A stretch of DNA of 64,000 nucleotides from Microbacterium keratanolyticum (GCF_016907255.1 NZ_JAFBBQ010000001.1:2852001-2916000), one strand, 5' to 3'. Shown: positions 26,914 to 36,194, counted from the stretch's first letter. Made by a program: numbers and translations. The notes: generated by a model from the letters alone, not told the origin.

Positions 26914-29267
26914 AGGGTCGCGACCTGCGGCTGCTGCCCGTGGCACTGTGCGCGTGGGCATCAGCGCTGCTGTGCGTGTTCATGCCGCACCTGTCGGCGA
27001 CCGTGATGCTTGTCGCGCTCGGTAGCGCCGTCGTTGCAGGCCGCGCCGAGTGGATCCGGCGTCGTACGCGGAGAGGGACGGCTCGGGTGTGGCAGAGGCG
27101 TCTGCGAGCGGCGGCCGGGATGGTCGTCGTCTGTCTTGCTGCCGTCGCAGGTCCTGCACTCACCGTCCTGATCGTGTCCCCGGAACGAGCGCAGGTTGCA
27201 GCCCTCGAGGGCGCCACCGTGGACGTCGTCGTCGAGGTGCTGTCGAATCCATCGCCGGGTTCCGACGGGCGGTTATGGGCGGATGCTCATGCCGTTGCTG
27301 CCGCGCGTCCTGGTCACGGAATTCAGGAGACGAGCGCGCCGGTGCGGCTGGGAATTGCCGCAGATGCGGTCGAGGGTGGCCTCGCTCCGGGCACGCAGAT
27401 CCGCCTGCGCGCTGAGGCGAAACGAGCGGGTCCGGGGGAGCGGGCGGTTGTGGTGCTCTTCGGGCAGGGTTCCGCGGTTGTCGCCGACCGAGGCGGCTTC
27501 ATCCCGGAACAGGCAGACCGCGTGCGGATGGCACTCATCGAGCGGGCGCTGCGCCTGCCCGCTCCGGGCGCAGCGCTCTTGCCTGGCCTCGCCGTGGGTG
27601 ACACACGCGCCGTCGACGAGAAGCTCAACGACGCGATGCTCGCGAGTGGGCTCTCGCACCTGACGGCGGTGAGCGGGTCGAACTGCGCGATCGTGACCGC
27701 GGCGGCGTTCGGCGTGGTTGCGCTGCTCGGGGGAGGGCGGACATTGCGCATCATCGTCGCCGCGGTGAGCCTCGCAGGATTCGTGGTTCTCGTGACCCCC
27801 GAGCCCAGCGTGATTCGCGCCGCTGCCATGGCGGGGGTTGCAATGCTCAGTCTGCTGCTCGGACGCCCGCGGGCGGGCTTCGCCGTGCTGCTGCTCGCGG
27901 TCACAGTGCTCCTGATCGCAGACCCCTGGTTGGCGTCGACGGCCGGCTTCGCGCTCTCTGCCGTCGCGACGGGAGCGCTGATCATCCTCGCGCCACCAGT
28001 CGCTCACGGGCTGTCTCGGTGGATGCCGTATCCCCTCGCGCTCGTTCTCGCCGTCCCGCTGGCAGCGCAGTTGGCGTGCGGCCCGATCATCGCTCTCTTC
28101 GCCGATCACCAGTCACTGATCGGCGTCGTCGCGAACCTGCTGGCTGCGCCGGCGGCTCCCATCGCCACGGTCATCGGACTCCTCTCGTGTGTGACGATGT
28201 TCCTTCCGTGGCTGGCCGATCTGCTCGCCGCGACGGCGTGGCTTCCCTCCGCCTGGATCGCGACGACGGCCCAGGTGACGGCAGAGCTTCCTCTGGCGAC
28301 GGTGGCGGTTTCGGCTGGCGTGCTGCCAGCGGTGGGCATCGCGCTGCTGAGTGCGGCGCTCGGCTGGCTGCTGATCAGGTCGCCGGAGGCGTATCCACGC
28401 TGGCTGCGAGCGGCAGCTCTGCTCATCGTCGCGGTCGCGACGGCCGGCGTCACGGGCGGGGCGCTCGTGCGCGGACCGCTTGCTCCGCTCTCACGCCCCT
28501 CGGACTGGAGCATCGCCGCATGCGACATCGGACAGGGAGACGCCGTGATCGTCCGCAGTGCCGGTCAGATCGCGCTCATCGACACCGGCCCCGATCCTGC
28601 GACACTCAGAACGTGCTTGGAGTCACTGGGCATCACCCGGGTCGATCTCCTCGTCCTGACTCATTTCGACCTTGATCACGGTGGCGGAATGGAAGCCCTA
28701 CGGGGCCGGGTCGACACGGTTCTGCACGGACCTCCGACGGGCAGCAGTGACACGCGTGCGCTGGAGAACCTGCGAGATGCGGGAGCGACGCTCCACGAGG
28801 CGGCACGCGGCCAGACCGGACAGCTCGGTGACGCATCGTGGCGAGTTCTCTGGCCGCGTGCACCAGAACCGGTGTTCCCGGCGGGAAACGACGCCAGCGT
28901 GGTTTGGGAGATCAGCGGCGGGGGAGTCCCGCGGATGCTCCTCCTCGGCGATCTCTCTGGGGAGGCCCAACGTCTGATGCAGCGAGTGAGCGCCGTGCGC
29001 GGGCCGTACGTGATCGTCAAAGTCGCGCATCACGGGAGCGCCGACCAGGACGCGGATCTGTACGCCGAAGCGGCCGCGCGACTCGCGATCTTCACCGTCG
29101 GCGCGGACAACAGCTACGGTCATCCGCGGGAACAGACCCTGAGCATGCTCGAAGCGACGGGAGCAGTGATCGCACGTACGGACCTGCAGGGGCAGATCCT
29201 CATCAGCCAGACCGACGAAGGGCTGTCGATCTGGACCGAACGAGAGCTTGCACCGAGTTCCGAATGA
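26910..29267 (+). CDS. comEC: ComEC/Rec2 DNA uptake channel
   Basis: Transports single-stranded DNA across the membrane. The 785 residues hold an N-terminal OB-like region after the first helices, a Competence domain with about eight to ten helices (about 205-520, start LTAVSGSNCAIV), and a C-terminal metallo-beta-lactamase domain with the metal motif THFDLDHGGG at about 583-592. Full-length with all three parts. GTGA overlap with comEA. A dprA gene is not in the window. Confidence 0.93.
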   Translation: MKGRDLRLLPVALCAWASALLCVFMPHLSATVMLVALGSAVVAGRAEWIRRRTRRGTARVWQRRLRAAAGMVVVCLAAVAGPALTVLIVSPERAQVAALEGATVDVVVEVLSNPSPGSDGRLWADAHAVAAARPGHGIQETSAPVRLGIAADAVEGGLAPGTQIRLRAEAKRAGPGERAVVVLFGQGSAVVADRGGFIPEQADRVRMALIERALRLPAPGAALLPGLAVGDTRAVDEKLNDAMLASGLSHLTAVSGSNCAIVTAAAFGVVALLGGGRTLRIIVAAVSLAGFVVLVTPEPSVIRAAAMAGVAMLSLLLGRPRAGFAVLLLAVTVLLIADPWLASTAGFALSAVATGALIILAPPVAHGLSRWMPYPLALVLAVPLAAQLACGPIIALFADHQSLIGVVANLLAAPAAPIATVIGLLSCVTMFLPWLADLLAATAWLPSAWIATTAQVTAELPLATVAVSAGVLPAVGIALLSAALGWLLIRSPEAYPRWLRAAALLIVAVATAGVTGGALVRGPLAPLSRPSDWSIAACDIGQGDAVIVRSAGQIALIDTGPDPATLRTCLESLGITRVDLLVLTHFDLDHGGGMEALRGRVDTVLHGPPTGSSDTRALENLRDAGATLHEAARGQTGQLGDASWRVLWPRAPEPVFPAGNDASVVWEISGGGVPRMLLLGDLSGEAQRLMQRVSAVRGPYVIVKVAHHGSADQDADLYAEAAARLAIFTVGADNSYGHPREQTLSMLEATGAVIARTDLQGQILISQTDEGLSIWTERELAPSSE

Positions 29268-29293
29268 CGGGCGGCGACGTCCGTGCCCGCCGG

Positions 29294-29299
29294 TAGGCT
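29294..29299 (+). promoter_or_regulatory. -10 element of holA
   Basis: TAGGCT ends six bases before the holA ATG at 29306, predicting a leaderless mRNA. Confidence 0.6.
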
Positions 29300-29305
29300 G
29301 GAGGC

Positions 29306-30343
29306 ATGGCTGCTCCTCGTTCCTCCGCACGCGGCAGCGCGAAGGCGACGGCGATTCCTCAGGTCTCGTGGCGCAGCCCCCGACCGGCTCCGATCGTGCT
29401 GGTGTCAGGCCCCGAAGAGGTCTGCGCGGAGCGCGCGATCGCAGGCGTGCGCGACTACCTTCGCGCAGAAGACGCCGCCCTTGAGGTCAGCGATGTGCGA
29501 GCGGACGACTATGCCGCGGGCACCCTGCTCAGCCTCACGTCGCCCTCGCTGTTCGGTGAGCCGCGACTGGTCCGCGTCGCCGGCGTAGAGAAATGCTCCG
29601 ATGCCTTCCTGCAGGAGGCGATCGCCTACCTCAACCATCCGCAAGAAGGCGCGACCGTCATTCTGCGCCACACCGGTGCCACGGTCCGGGGCAAGAAGCT
29701 GCTCGACGCCCTGCGCGCCGGCACGGGCGGCGGCGTCGAGATCGCCTGCCCGGCGATCAAACGCGATGACGAGAAGGTGAACTTCGCTACGGGAGAGTTC
29801 CGCGCCGCGAACAAGCGCATCGCGCCCACGGCACTGCGCGCTCTCGTCTCGGCCTTCGCCGACGACGTGACCGAACTCGCCGCCGCCTGTCAGCAGCTCA
29901 TCAACGACGTCGACGGTGACGTCACTGACGACGTCGTGACCAAGTACTACGGCGGACGCGTCGAGGTCTCCGCCTTCGTGGTCGCCGACACGGCGATCGC
30001 CGGACAGTACGGGGCCGCGCTCGTCGCTCTCCGTCACGCGCTGGCCTCCGGAGCCGACCCCGTGCCCATGGTCGCCGCGTTCGCCATGAAGCTGCGCACG
30101 ATGGCGCGAGTCGCCGGTAGCCGAGAGCCCAGCAGACAGCTCGCGCAGCGCCTGGGCATGAAGGATTGGCAGGTCGACCGTGCGAAGCGAGACCTCGTCG
30201 GTTGGAACGAACGCTCCCTCGGGCTGGCGATCCAGGCCACCGCTCGCGCCGATGCTGAGGTCAAGGGCGGCGCGCGCGATCCGATCTTCGCCCTCGAGCG
30301 CATGGTCACCGTCGTCGCCACCCGCGCACCCTTCGGCGCCTGA
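29306..30343 (+). CDS. holA: DNA polymerase III subunit delta
   Basis: Clamp-loader subunit that opens the beta sliding clamp. The 345 residues follow the HolA pattern: PIVLVSGPEEVCAERAI near the start, the LFGEPRLVRV clamp-contact segment at about 83-92, and a C-terminal collar with MKDWQVDRAKRDLVGW at about 289-304. The first 25 residues are an Arg/Ser/Ala-rich extension. The start is supported by the -10 six bases before the ATG. rpsT follows convergently, the usual neighbour. Confidence 0.93.
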   Translation: MAAPRSSARGSAKATAIPQVSWRSPRPAPIVLVSGPEEVCAERAIAGVRDYLRAEDAALEVSDVRADDYAAGTLLSLTSPSLFGEPRLVRVAGVEKCSDAFLQEAIAYLNHPQEGATVILRHTGATVRGKKLLDALRAGTGGGVEIACPAIKRDDEKVNFATGEFRAANKRIAPTALRALVSAFADDVTELAAACQQLINDVDGDVTDDVVTKYYGGRVEVSAFVVADTAIAGQYGAALVALRHALASGADPVPMVAAFAMKLRTMARVAGSREPSRQLAQRLGMKDWQVDRAKRDLVGWNERSLGLAIQATARADAEVKGGARDPIFALERMVTVVATRAPFGA

Positions 30344-30396
30344 GAGCCGGTTCGACGCCTGACCCCGCGCAGGCCGCCCACGGAAGAAGAGTTGTG

Positions 30397-30422
30397 TCGG
30401 CTATGAGCGCTCATAACCGACG
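30397..30422. repeat. 26-bp near-perfect palindrome between holA and rpsT
   Basis: GTCGGCTATGAGC (30397-30409) and GCTCATAACCGAC (30410-30422) are complementary except for one base pair. There is no spacer, so protein binding as a dyad is as plausible as a hairpin. It lies in a convergent gap, where an operator is not expected. Confidence 0.65.
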
Positions 30423-30423
30423 G

Positions 30424-30483
30424 AAGTCTCCTTCCACCGCGCGTATCCCGTGCCGCGGAGGTCCGCTCGCCGAGGAGACTTCT
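30424..30483. repeat. long-range inverted repeat in the holA-rpsT gap
   Basis: GAAGTCTCC (30424-30432) and GGAGACTTC (30475-30483) are perfect 9-bp arms around 42 GC-rich bases that can fold further. Immediately next to the 26-bp palindrome. No open frame explains it. Confidence 0.5.
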
Positions 30484-30527
30484 CTCACTTAGGAGGCCCG
30501 CTCAGCGACGGGATGTCACGTGAACGC

Positions 30528-30559
30528 CGAAGGCCCGCCTCCGAGGAGACGGGCCTTCG
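30528..30559 (-). terminator. hairpin terminator of rpsT
   Basis: CGAAGGCCCG (30528-30537) pairs perfectly with CGGGCCTTCG (30550-30559), 17 bases after the rpsT stop on the minus strand. No T-run follows, as is common in high-GC genomes. Confidence 0.65.
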
Positions 30560-30575
30560 AGAAGAAAGGGGTGAC

Positions 30576-30836
30576 TCAGAGAGCAGCAACCTTCTTGGCG
30601 ATCGAGGACTTGCGGTTCGCCGCCTGGTTCTCGTGGATGACGCCCTTGCTGACGGCCTTGTCGAGCTTCTTGGTCGCCGTCTTGAGTGCGGTCTCGGCCG
30701 CAGCCTTGTCGCCAGCAGCGATCGCGGTGCGCGTGTTACGGATGACCGTCTTCAGCTCGCTCTTGATCGCCTTGTTGCGCTCCTGCGCCTTCTCGTTGGT
30801 CTTGTTGCGCTTGATCTGCGACTTGATGTTTGCCAC
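30576..30836 (-). CDS. rpsT: 30S ribosomal protein S20 (bS20)
   Basis: An 86-residue Lys/Ala-rich helical protein that binds 16S rRNA. It begins with the family start [21 protein letters not shown] and ends KKVAAL. The GTG start is at 30836; longer frames upstream are not S20-like. A TAGACT -10 near 30940 gives a leader of about 100 bases, as expected for an autoregulated ribosomal protein. Confidence 0.97.
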   Translation of the reverse strand: MANIKSQIKRNKTNEKAQERNKAIKSELKTVIRNTRTAIAAGDKAAAETALKTATKKLDKAVSKGVIHENQAANRKSSIAKKVAAL

Positions 30837-30939
30837 GTGTGGAAACTTTCGTTCGAAGTGATGGTGGATGTGCTGCCAACGAGAGAGGGGCGTTGAACAG
30901 CGGTCGTGAGGGAAGAACCCACACGCAAGCCAATCACCG

Positions 30940-30945
30940 AGTCTA
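30940..30945 (-). promoter_or_regulatory. -10 element of rpsT
   Basis: TAGACT on the minus strand, about 104 bases before the rpsT GTG, would give a roughly 97-base leader. No convincing -35 was seen. Confidence 0.45.
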
Positions 30946-30957
30946 CCAGGTTCGTGG

Positions 30958-30978
30958 GCGGCACATGCGCGGTGCCGC
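30958..30978. promoter_or_regulatory. inverted repeat between rpsT and the GH1 gene, possible operator
   Basis: GCGGCAC (30958-30964) and GTGCCGC (30972-30978) are perfect 7-bp arms with a 7-base spacer. It sits upstream of both divergent genes and could bind a sugar-responsive repressor of the GH1-MFS operon. Confidence 0.4.
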
Positions 30979-31045
30979 TCCGCGCGTCGCGCGCCCAGAA
31001 TGACGGGATGGTGCATGCTGAGCGAAGGAGACAAAGGAGTCGCCC

Positions 31046-32401
31046 ATGACATCAGCGTCGTTGCCCGAAACGTCGTCACTCACTCACCTTGCCCGGCTGC
31101 GGTGGTCTGCGGCCACCGCAGCGTTCCAGATCGAGGGCGCACGCACCGCGGACGGGAGAGGGCGGTCGATCTGGGATGACTTCGTCGACATGCCGGGCCG
31201 CGTCCGCGATGGGAGCACGGCCGAACCCGGTCCGGACAGCTACCATCGCAGTCCCGAGGATGTGGCATTGCTACACGGCCTGGGGGTGGACCGGTATCGA
31301 TTCTCCGTCTCGTGGACGCGGGTGCTGCCAGATGCCTCCGGCCATTCGAACCCGAAAGGGATCGCGTACTACGACCGTCTCGTCGATCAGCTCCTCGCCG
31401 CAGACATCACTCCCTTTCCGACGCTCTACCACTGGGACCTGCCGGTGCATCTGGAGGAGCAGGGCGGCTGGCTGAACCGCGATACCGCAGAGCGATTTGC
31501 GGAGTACGCCGAGATCATCGCGGAGGCGCTCGGCGATCGCGTCGCGCACTGGTACACGATCAACGAGCCGGTGTCGACGTCGCTGCAGGGGTACGCGATC
31601 GGCGAGCTCGCGCCCGCCCGGACGATGCTGTTCGACTCCCTTCCCACGGTGCATCACCAGCTGCTCGCCCACGGACTGGCCGCGCAGCGTCTCCGCACGC
31701 ACGGGGCGACGCATGTCGGCATCGTCAACAATCACACCGCCGTCGTTCCCGCGTCGCTCAGCGAGAACGATCAGACGGCAGCGTACATCTATGATCTGAT
31801 CCACAATCGGCTCTTTGCGGATCCGGTGCTGCTCGGCGAGTATCCGGACCTCGCTGCACTGGGCGTGGAGCTTCCGGTGCGGTCGGGCGATCTCGACATC
31901 ATCTCGGCGCACAACGACTTCTACGGCGTGAACTTCTACAACCCGACGCGGATCGGCGCCTCGGGCGGACCGGTGCCGTTCGAGATCCTCCCGATTCCGG
32001 ATGCTCCGCACACCGGGTTCGGCCCGCTGTGGCCGATCGTGCCCGAGGGGCTGACCGCCTTCCTGATCGACGCCAAGGAGCGGTACGGCGTCCATCTGCC
32101 GCCTGTGATCATCGGGGAGAACGGCGCCTCGTTTCCCGAGCCGGATCACGCCGACGGCATGATCGACGACCGCGACCGGATCCACTATCTGCGAGGGCAC
32201 ATCGAGGCCGTCGCTGAGGCGATCGCCGCAGGCGTGGATATCGAGGAGTACACCGTCTGGAGCCTCCTCGACAACTTCGAATGGGCGGAGGGCTTCACCC
32301 AGCGCTTCGGCCTCGTGCACGTCGATAGCGAGACATCCGCCCGCACCCCGAAAGCCTCGTACGACTGGTATCGCGCGCTCATCGCCGAGGCGCGGGCATG
32401 A
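31046..32401 (+). CDS. glycoside hydrolase family 1 beta-glucosidase
   Basis: A 451-residue retaining beta-glucosidase. The GH1 motifs are TAAFQIEGA at about 24-32, the acid/base E174 in TINEP, and the nucleophile E358 in IGENGAS; the ending [23 protein letters not shown] is classic. There is no signal peptide, so it is cytosolic. AAGGAG precedes the ATG. It overlaps a downstream MFS transporter (ATGA). The pair probably imports and cleaves a beta-glucoside such as cellobiose. Confidence 0.95.
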   Translation: MTSASLPETSSLTHLARLRWSAATAAFQIEGARTADGRGRSIWDDFVDMPGRVRDGSTAEPGPDSYHRSPEDVALLHGLGVDRYRFSVSWTRVLPDASGHSNPKGIAYYDRLVDQLLAADITPFPTLYHWDLPVHLEEQGGWLNRDTAERFAEYAEIIAEALGDRVAHWYTINEPVSTSLQGYAIGELAPARTMLFDSLPTVHHQLLAHGLAAQRLRTHGATHVGIVNNHTAVVPASLSENDQTAAYIYDLIHNRLFADPVLLGEYPDLAALGVELPVRSGDLDIISAHNDFYGVNFYNPTRIGASGGPVPFEILPIPDAPHTGFGPLWPIVPEGLTAFLIDAKERYGVHLPPVIIGENGASFPEPDHADGMIDDRDRIHYLRGHIEAVAEAIAAGVDIEEYTVWSLLDNFEWAEGFTQRFGLVHVDSETSARTPKASYDWYRALIAEARA

Positions 32402-33642
32402 CGGCCCCAGCCCCGACCCGAGTCGGCGGCTCTTGGCTCACGCTTTTCACGATCGCCTGGTTGGCGATCTGGACCGTGCAGCTCACACCGGTTCAGCTCC
32501 TGCTCCCGCTGCAGCTTGACAGCCAGAACACGGGCGGACAGTGGCTGGACGGCGTGGTCTGGTCGGGCATCGTCCTCTCGGTCGGCGGCGGTGCCGGCAT
32601 CATCGCCGGCCCGCTGTCGGGGCGCATGTCGGACCGTACCCGCTCGCGCTGGGGACGTCGTCGTCCCTGGGGGATCGGCGGATCCCTTCTCGCCGCCGCG
32701 TCGCTCGTCGTCACGGCCTTCGCGGATGGTCCTGTCGCGGTGGGAGCCGCGTGGATCGGCGTCTCCGTGGGAATCGCCGTCGCCTCGACCGCGCTGACCG
32801 CCCTGATCGCCGACCAACTCACCGATCAGCGAGGCGTCGCCTCCGCGGCGGCCAGCTCGGCGCAGGCCGTGGGCATCGTCGTCGGCGTGGGAGCGGTCGT
32901 ACTGCTCGGCCTGGGGATCGTCGAGTCCTACCTGGTGCTGGCCGGGTTCATCGCGATCGTCGGCGTCGCCACAGCGGTGCTTCTCCCGGATCCGCCGCGC
33001 GGGGTGCAGGAGACGCAGAGGGGACCACGCTCCTCGTCGCTGCGCGACCGCGACTTCCTGTGGCTGCTCAGTGGACGTCTCGTCGTGAACATCGGCAACG
33101 CACTCGGCACGGCGTTGCTGCTGTTCTTCCTGATCTATGGGATCGGCATCCCCGCGGCATCCGCGGAAGACAGCCTGCTCCTGCTCATCGTGATCTACAC
33201 CGTCTTCGTCGTCCTCGCATCCATCGTCGCCGGTGCGATCTCGGACCGTCGCGGCGCGCACCGTGCGCTCACGATCATCGCCGCGCTCATCCAGGGAGTA
33301 GCGGGCATCGCGATCCTCGCAAGTCCGACTTTCGAGATGCTCCTGGTGGCCGCGGGGCTCATGGGGACGGGCTACGGTGCGTACATGGCGGTGAGCTTGT
33401 CGTTCAGCACGCTGCTGCTGCGTGATCCAGAAGATCACGCACGGGATCTCGGGGTCGTCAACGTCTCCGCCAGCCTCGGCCAGCTGCTCGGACCACTGCT
33501 CGGTGCGGGGCTCGTCGCCCTCGTGGGCGGCTTCTGGCTGTTGTTCGCCGGCGCAGCGGCGCTCTCGATCGTCGGTGCCGTCATGACGTTCGCGGTGCGG
33601 AATCCGCAACGCTCGCTGTCGCCAACTGCAGCACCGCATTGA
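32398..33642 (+). CDS. MFS transporter next to GH1 beta-glucosidase
   Basis: A 414-residue major-facilitator protein with about twelve hydrophobic helices and the motif-A-like GRMSDRTRSRWGRRRP after helix 2 (about 75-90). This loop form is seen in glycoside-pentoside-hexuronide and sucrose-type symporters. The ATG overlaps the GH1 stop, so the two genes are co-expressed and the substrate is probably a beta-glucoside. Its last 62 bases overlap the convergent alpha/beta hydrolase gene. Confidence 0.87.
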   Translation: MTAPAPTRVGGSWLTLFTIAWLAIWTVQLTPVQLLLPLQLDSQNTGGQWLDGVVWSGIVLSVGGGAGIIAGPLSGRMSDRTRSRWGRRRPWGIGGSLLAAASLVVTAFADGPVAVGAAWIGVSVGIAVASTALTALIADQLTDQRGVASAAASSAQAVGIVVGVGAVVLLGLGIVESYLVLAGFIAIVGVATAVLLPDPPRGVQETQRGPRSSSLRDRDFLWLLSGRLVVNIGNALGTALLLFFLIYGIGIPAASAEDSLLLLIVIYTVFVVLASIVAGAISDRRGAHRALTIIAALIQGVAGIAILASPTFEMLLVAAGLMGTGYGAYMAVSLSFSTLLLRDPEDHARDLGVVNVSASLGQLLGPLLGAGLVALVGGFWLLFAGAAALSIVGAVMTFAVRNPQRSLSPTAAPH

Positions 33643-34315
33643 ACACCGCCGGGCGCATCGCGGTGACCAGGTGCGAGGTACGGGGGACCACGATGAGTTC
33701 GGCGTGCGGAGCCCAGCGCAGGAACTGACGCTCGTTGGCCCGTAACTGGTCGAACTGACCGTTCACGAACCACAGGGGCAGTGTCAGGCGCCGGACGGCA
33801 TCCGCGAGGTCGAGCCCCACCAGAGTGCTCAGGGCGGCATCCTGCGCATCGAGCGCGTAGCCGCCCGCCGCGAAGTCGCCCCTCGTCTCCGGGGGGATCG
33901 TCGCGTCGAGCATCCGTTCTGAGAGCCAGAAGCCGCGATCCGGCAGCGAGTCGAGCGCGCGGGCGAGGAGTCGGTATGTGGCGAGTGCAGCACCGCGCGG
34001 CAGAGCGGTGCAGGACGCCGCGACGAGGCCCGCGAGCGGCGCCTCCGGGTGATCGGCGGCGTACTGCAGTGACAGCAGACCGCCCATCGAGTGTCCGACG
34101 AGCAGGACAGGCCCGTCGACAGAGGCCTCCTGCACAGCCCCGTCGATCGTGTCGAAGGCGCCGGACAGAGTGAACTGTTCGCCGCGGCGTGTGCCGTGAC
34201 CCGGGAGATCCACGGCGATCACGCGCTGACCCCGCCGCTCCAGGTCTTCCACCTGCGCACGCCACATCGTGTGCGAGGTGCGGATGCCATGGACGAGGAC
34301 GACGCTTGTGGCCAT
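33581..34315 (-). CDS. alpha/beta hydrolase
   Basis: A 244-residue serine hydrolase of unknown substrate. VLVHGIRTSHTMW at about 7-19 forms the oxyanion region, and the nucleophile S76 sits in GHSMGG. The likely catalytic Asp is in FVNGQFDQL and the His near the C-terminus in RTSHLV. I choose ATG 34315 over the GTG at 34321 because TAGGCT lies exactly six bases before that ATG. The 3' end overlaps the MFS gene tail to tail by 62 bases. Confidence 0.87.
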   Translation of the reverse strand: MATSVVLVHGIRTSHTMWRAQVEDLERRGQRVIAVDLPGHGTRRGEQFTLSGAFDTIDGAVQEASVDGPVLLVGHSMGGLLSLQYAADHPEAPLAGLVAASCTALPRGAALATYRLLARALDSLPDRGFWLSERMLDATIPPETRGDFAAGGYALDAQDAALSTLVGLDLADAVRRLTLPLWFVNGQFDQLRANERQFLRWAPHAELIVVPRTSHLVTAMRPAVFNAVLQLATASVADSAPRTS

Positions 34316-34321
34316 GCGCAC

Positions 34322-34327
34322 AGCCTA
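34322..34327 (-). promoter_or_regulatory. -10 element of the alpha/beta hydrolase gene
   Basis: TAGGCT on the minus strand ends six bases before ATG 34315 and directly abuts the alternative GTG, which makes the ATG the likely start. Confidence 0.6.
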
Positions 34328-34339
34328 GACAACGGGAAA

Positions 34340-34369
34340 GCGGGGCCGGTGGAAAACCACCGACCCCGC
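34340..34369 (-). terminator. terminator after the ABC substrate-binding gene
   Basis: Thirteen-base arms (34340-34352 with 34357-34369, one mismatch) flank an AAAA/TTTT loop and are followed on the minus strand by TTTCCCGTT. It closes the transporter cluster. Confidence 0.75.
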
Positions 34370-34386
34370 TTCGAGTGCGAGAAGTG

Positions 34387-36096
34387 TTACTTCTCCCAGC
34401 CCACGTTCTCCACCGGCGTCACGCCGAAGAGGTCCAGGCCCACGTAGGGCTCCGGGGTCAGGTTGGCGAGGCCAGCCTTGACCGTGAAGATCGACGGACC
34501 GTTGTACATCGGGATGATGCCCCAGGTCTCGGCGAAGATCTCTGCCTCGAGCTTCATGGCCGCGGCCGTCTGCTTCTCGGGGTCGGAGATCGTCTCGAGC
34601 TCGTCGTGGATGCGTGCGTCGATCTCGGGCGTGCCCGTGGCCGACAGGTTCAGACCGCTGTCCGAGCAGTACAGCTGGCAGAACCAGGCCGCACCGAACG
34701 GGTCAGACGAGGTGAAGCGCAGGGAGAAGATGTCCCAGTTCTTCGAGGTGTAGTCGGTCGAGAAGTCCTGCGGCGAGCGCTTGTCGATCGTGACATCGAA
34801 GCCGACAGCCTTGAGCTGCTGCTGCAGAGCCTTCGCGAGAGCCTCCTGCACGGGGTCGTCGCTGAAGATCGGGTACGTGACGGCCAGCTTCTCGCCGTCC
34901 TTCTCACGAACGCCGTCTTCGCCTTCGGTCCAGCCGGCCTCTTCGAGGAGCTTCTTCGAGCCCTCGACATCGTGCTTGTAGCCCGCCTCTTCCAGAGCGT
35001 TGGAGTAGCCCGGCTGGAAGGAGAACAGCGTGAACGAACCGGCCGGCTCCTCGGTGTAGTCGAGGCCGTTCCAGGCGATCTGCTTCTGCTGCTCGAGGTC
35101 GATGGCCTTGAAGAACGCCTCGCGGACCTTGATGTCCTCGAACTGCGGCTTCTCCGAGTCAACCTGCATCAGCGTGTTGGCCGTCTGCATGGCGCGGTAG
35201 GTGACGACGTCTTCCATGTCGGCGACCTGTGCCAGGCGGTCCTTGGTGGCGGTGCCGACCATGTCGATCTCGCCCGCCTTGAAGGCGTTGATCGAGGCGG
35301 CTGCGTCGAGGCCACGGAAGGTCACCGTGTCAAGAAGGGGCTTGTTGCCCCACCACAGCTCATTCGGCTCGAACGTCACGGTCTGGCCGTTGATGTCGAA
35401 GTCGGTGAGCTTGTACGGGCCTGCGCCCCACTCCGGGTGCGGGTTCTCGATGAAGCCCTCGTTGAAGATCTCCGGCGTGTTGACGGCCGGGTGCAGGATC
35501 TGCGTGAACAGCATCTGCGGCCAGGCGAACTCACCCTTGAAGGTGACGACGGCTTCCTTCTCGGAAGCGCCCATCTCGACCTTCTCGATCTCCTTGTAGC
35601 CGTCGGTCGCGTTGGGCGTGAAGCCCTCGTCGAACGAGCGGTTGGCGACCCAGGTGGCCTCGATGGCCGTCCAGTCCATCGGCGTGCCGTCGTTCCAGGT
35701 GGCCTTGTCGGTGAAGGTGAACTTCAGCACCGTCTTGCCGTCTTCAACTGCGAAGTCCCAGGCGTCGAGGTATGCGTCGTTCTTGTAGGGGGTGCCGTCG
35801 TCCTTCATGAGGAGGACCTGCGGCTGGAACCACGACGCGAGGCGCGTCGTGTCGGCCGAGGCGTCACCGTTCATGGGGTTCATCTGGGGGGTGATCTCGT
35901 TGATCGGGAAGGTGACCGTGCCACCCTCCTTGAGGTTCTCGCGGGGCTGCGGGTTGTAGTCCGCTGCCTTGACCTCGACGGGGGCCGTACCCTCGCCGCC
36001 GCCGGTGCTACCGCCGCCTGCTGCACAACCGCTGATCGCGAGTGCAAGGGCGCCGCCGAGAGCGATGACGCCCATCAGCTTCTGGTGCCGTTTCAT
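34387..36096 (-). CDS. ABC transporter substrate-binding lipoprotein, peptide/oligopeptide type
   Basis: A 569-residue family-5 extracellular solute-binding protein (OppA/DppA type). It has a lipoprotein signal with lipobox ISGC, so Cys24 would carry the lipid, followed by a Gly/Ser linker. Conserved features include GGTVTFPINEITPQMNPM near the start of the mature domain. The gene is last in the transporter cluster, after the ATPase gene and with its own GATAAT -10, which allows more binding protein than transporter to be made. Substrate (peptide or an oligosaccharide) cannot be told. Confidence 0.9.
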   Translation of the reverse strand: MKRHQKLMGVIALGGALALAISGCAAGGGSTGGGEGTAPVEVKAADYNPQPRENLKEGGTVTFPINEITPQMNPMNGDASADTTRLASWFQPQVLLMKDDGTPYKNDAYLDAWDFAVEDGKTVLKFTFTDKATWNDGTPMDWTAIEATWVANRSFDEGFTPNATDGYKEIEKVEMGASEKEAVVTFKGEFAWPQMLFTQILHPAVNTPEIFNEGFIENPHPEWGAGPYKLTDFDINGQTVTFEPNELWWGNKPLLDTVTFRGLDAAASINAFKAGEIDMVGTATKDRLAQVADMEDVVTYRAMQTANTLMQVDSEKPQFEDIKVREAFFKAIDLEQQKQIAWNGLDYTEEPAGSFTLFSFQPGYSNALEEAGYKHDVEGSKKLLEEAGWTEGEDGVREKDGEKLAVTYPIFSDDPVQEALAKALQQQLKAVGFDVTIDKRSPQDFSTDYTSKNWDIFSLRFTSSDPFGAAWFCQLYCSDSGLNLSATGTPEIDARIHDELETISDPEKQTAAAMKLEAEIFAETWGIIPMYNGPSIFTVKAGLANLTPEPYVGLDLFGVTPVENVGWEK

Positions 36097-36143
36097 GGTG
36101 CTCCTTCGTTGCCTTGTCGGCTTCTTGGGGGGAATACGGGCAG

Positions 36144-36149
36144 ATTATC
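36144..36149 (-). promoter_or_regulatory. possible -10 element of the substrate-binding gene
   Basis: GATAAT on the minus strand, about 50 bases before the ATG, with AAGGAG near the start. It would uncouple the binding protein from the permease genes. Confidence 0.45.
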
Positions 36150-36184
36150 CTGCCCCTCGGAAACGCGCCGGAAAAACTCGCGAA

Positions 36185-36194
36185 CCGTTAACGG
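36185..36194. promoter_or_regulatory. CCGTTAACGG palindrome upstream of the substrate-binding gene
   Basis: A perfect 10-bp dyad sits inside an imperfect larger one (CGAA.CGTTA.CG against CGTTAACGGTTCG on the minus strand), between the ATPase stop and the putative promoter. It may be an operator or processing hairpin. Confidence 0.4.
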
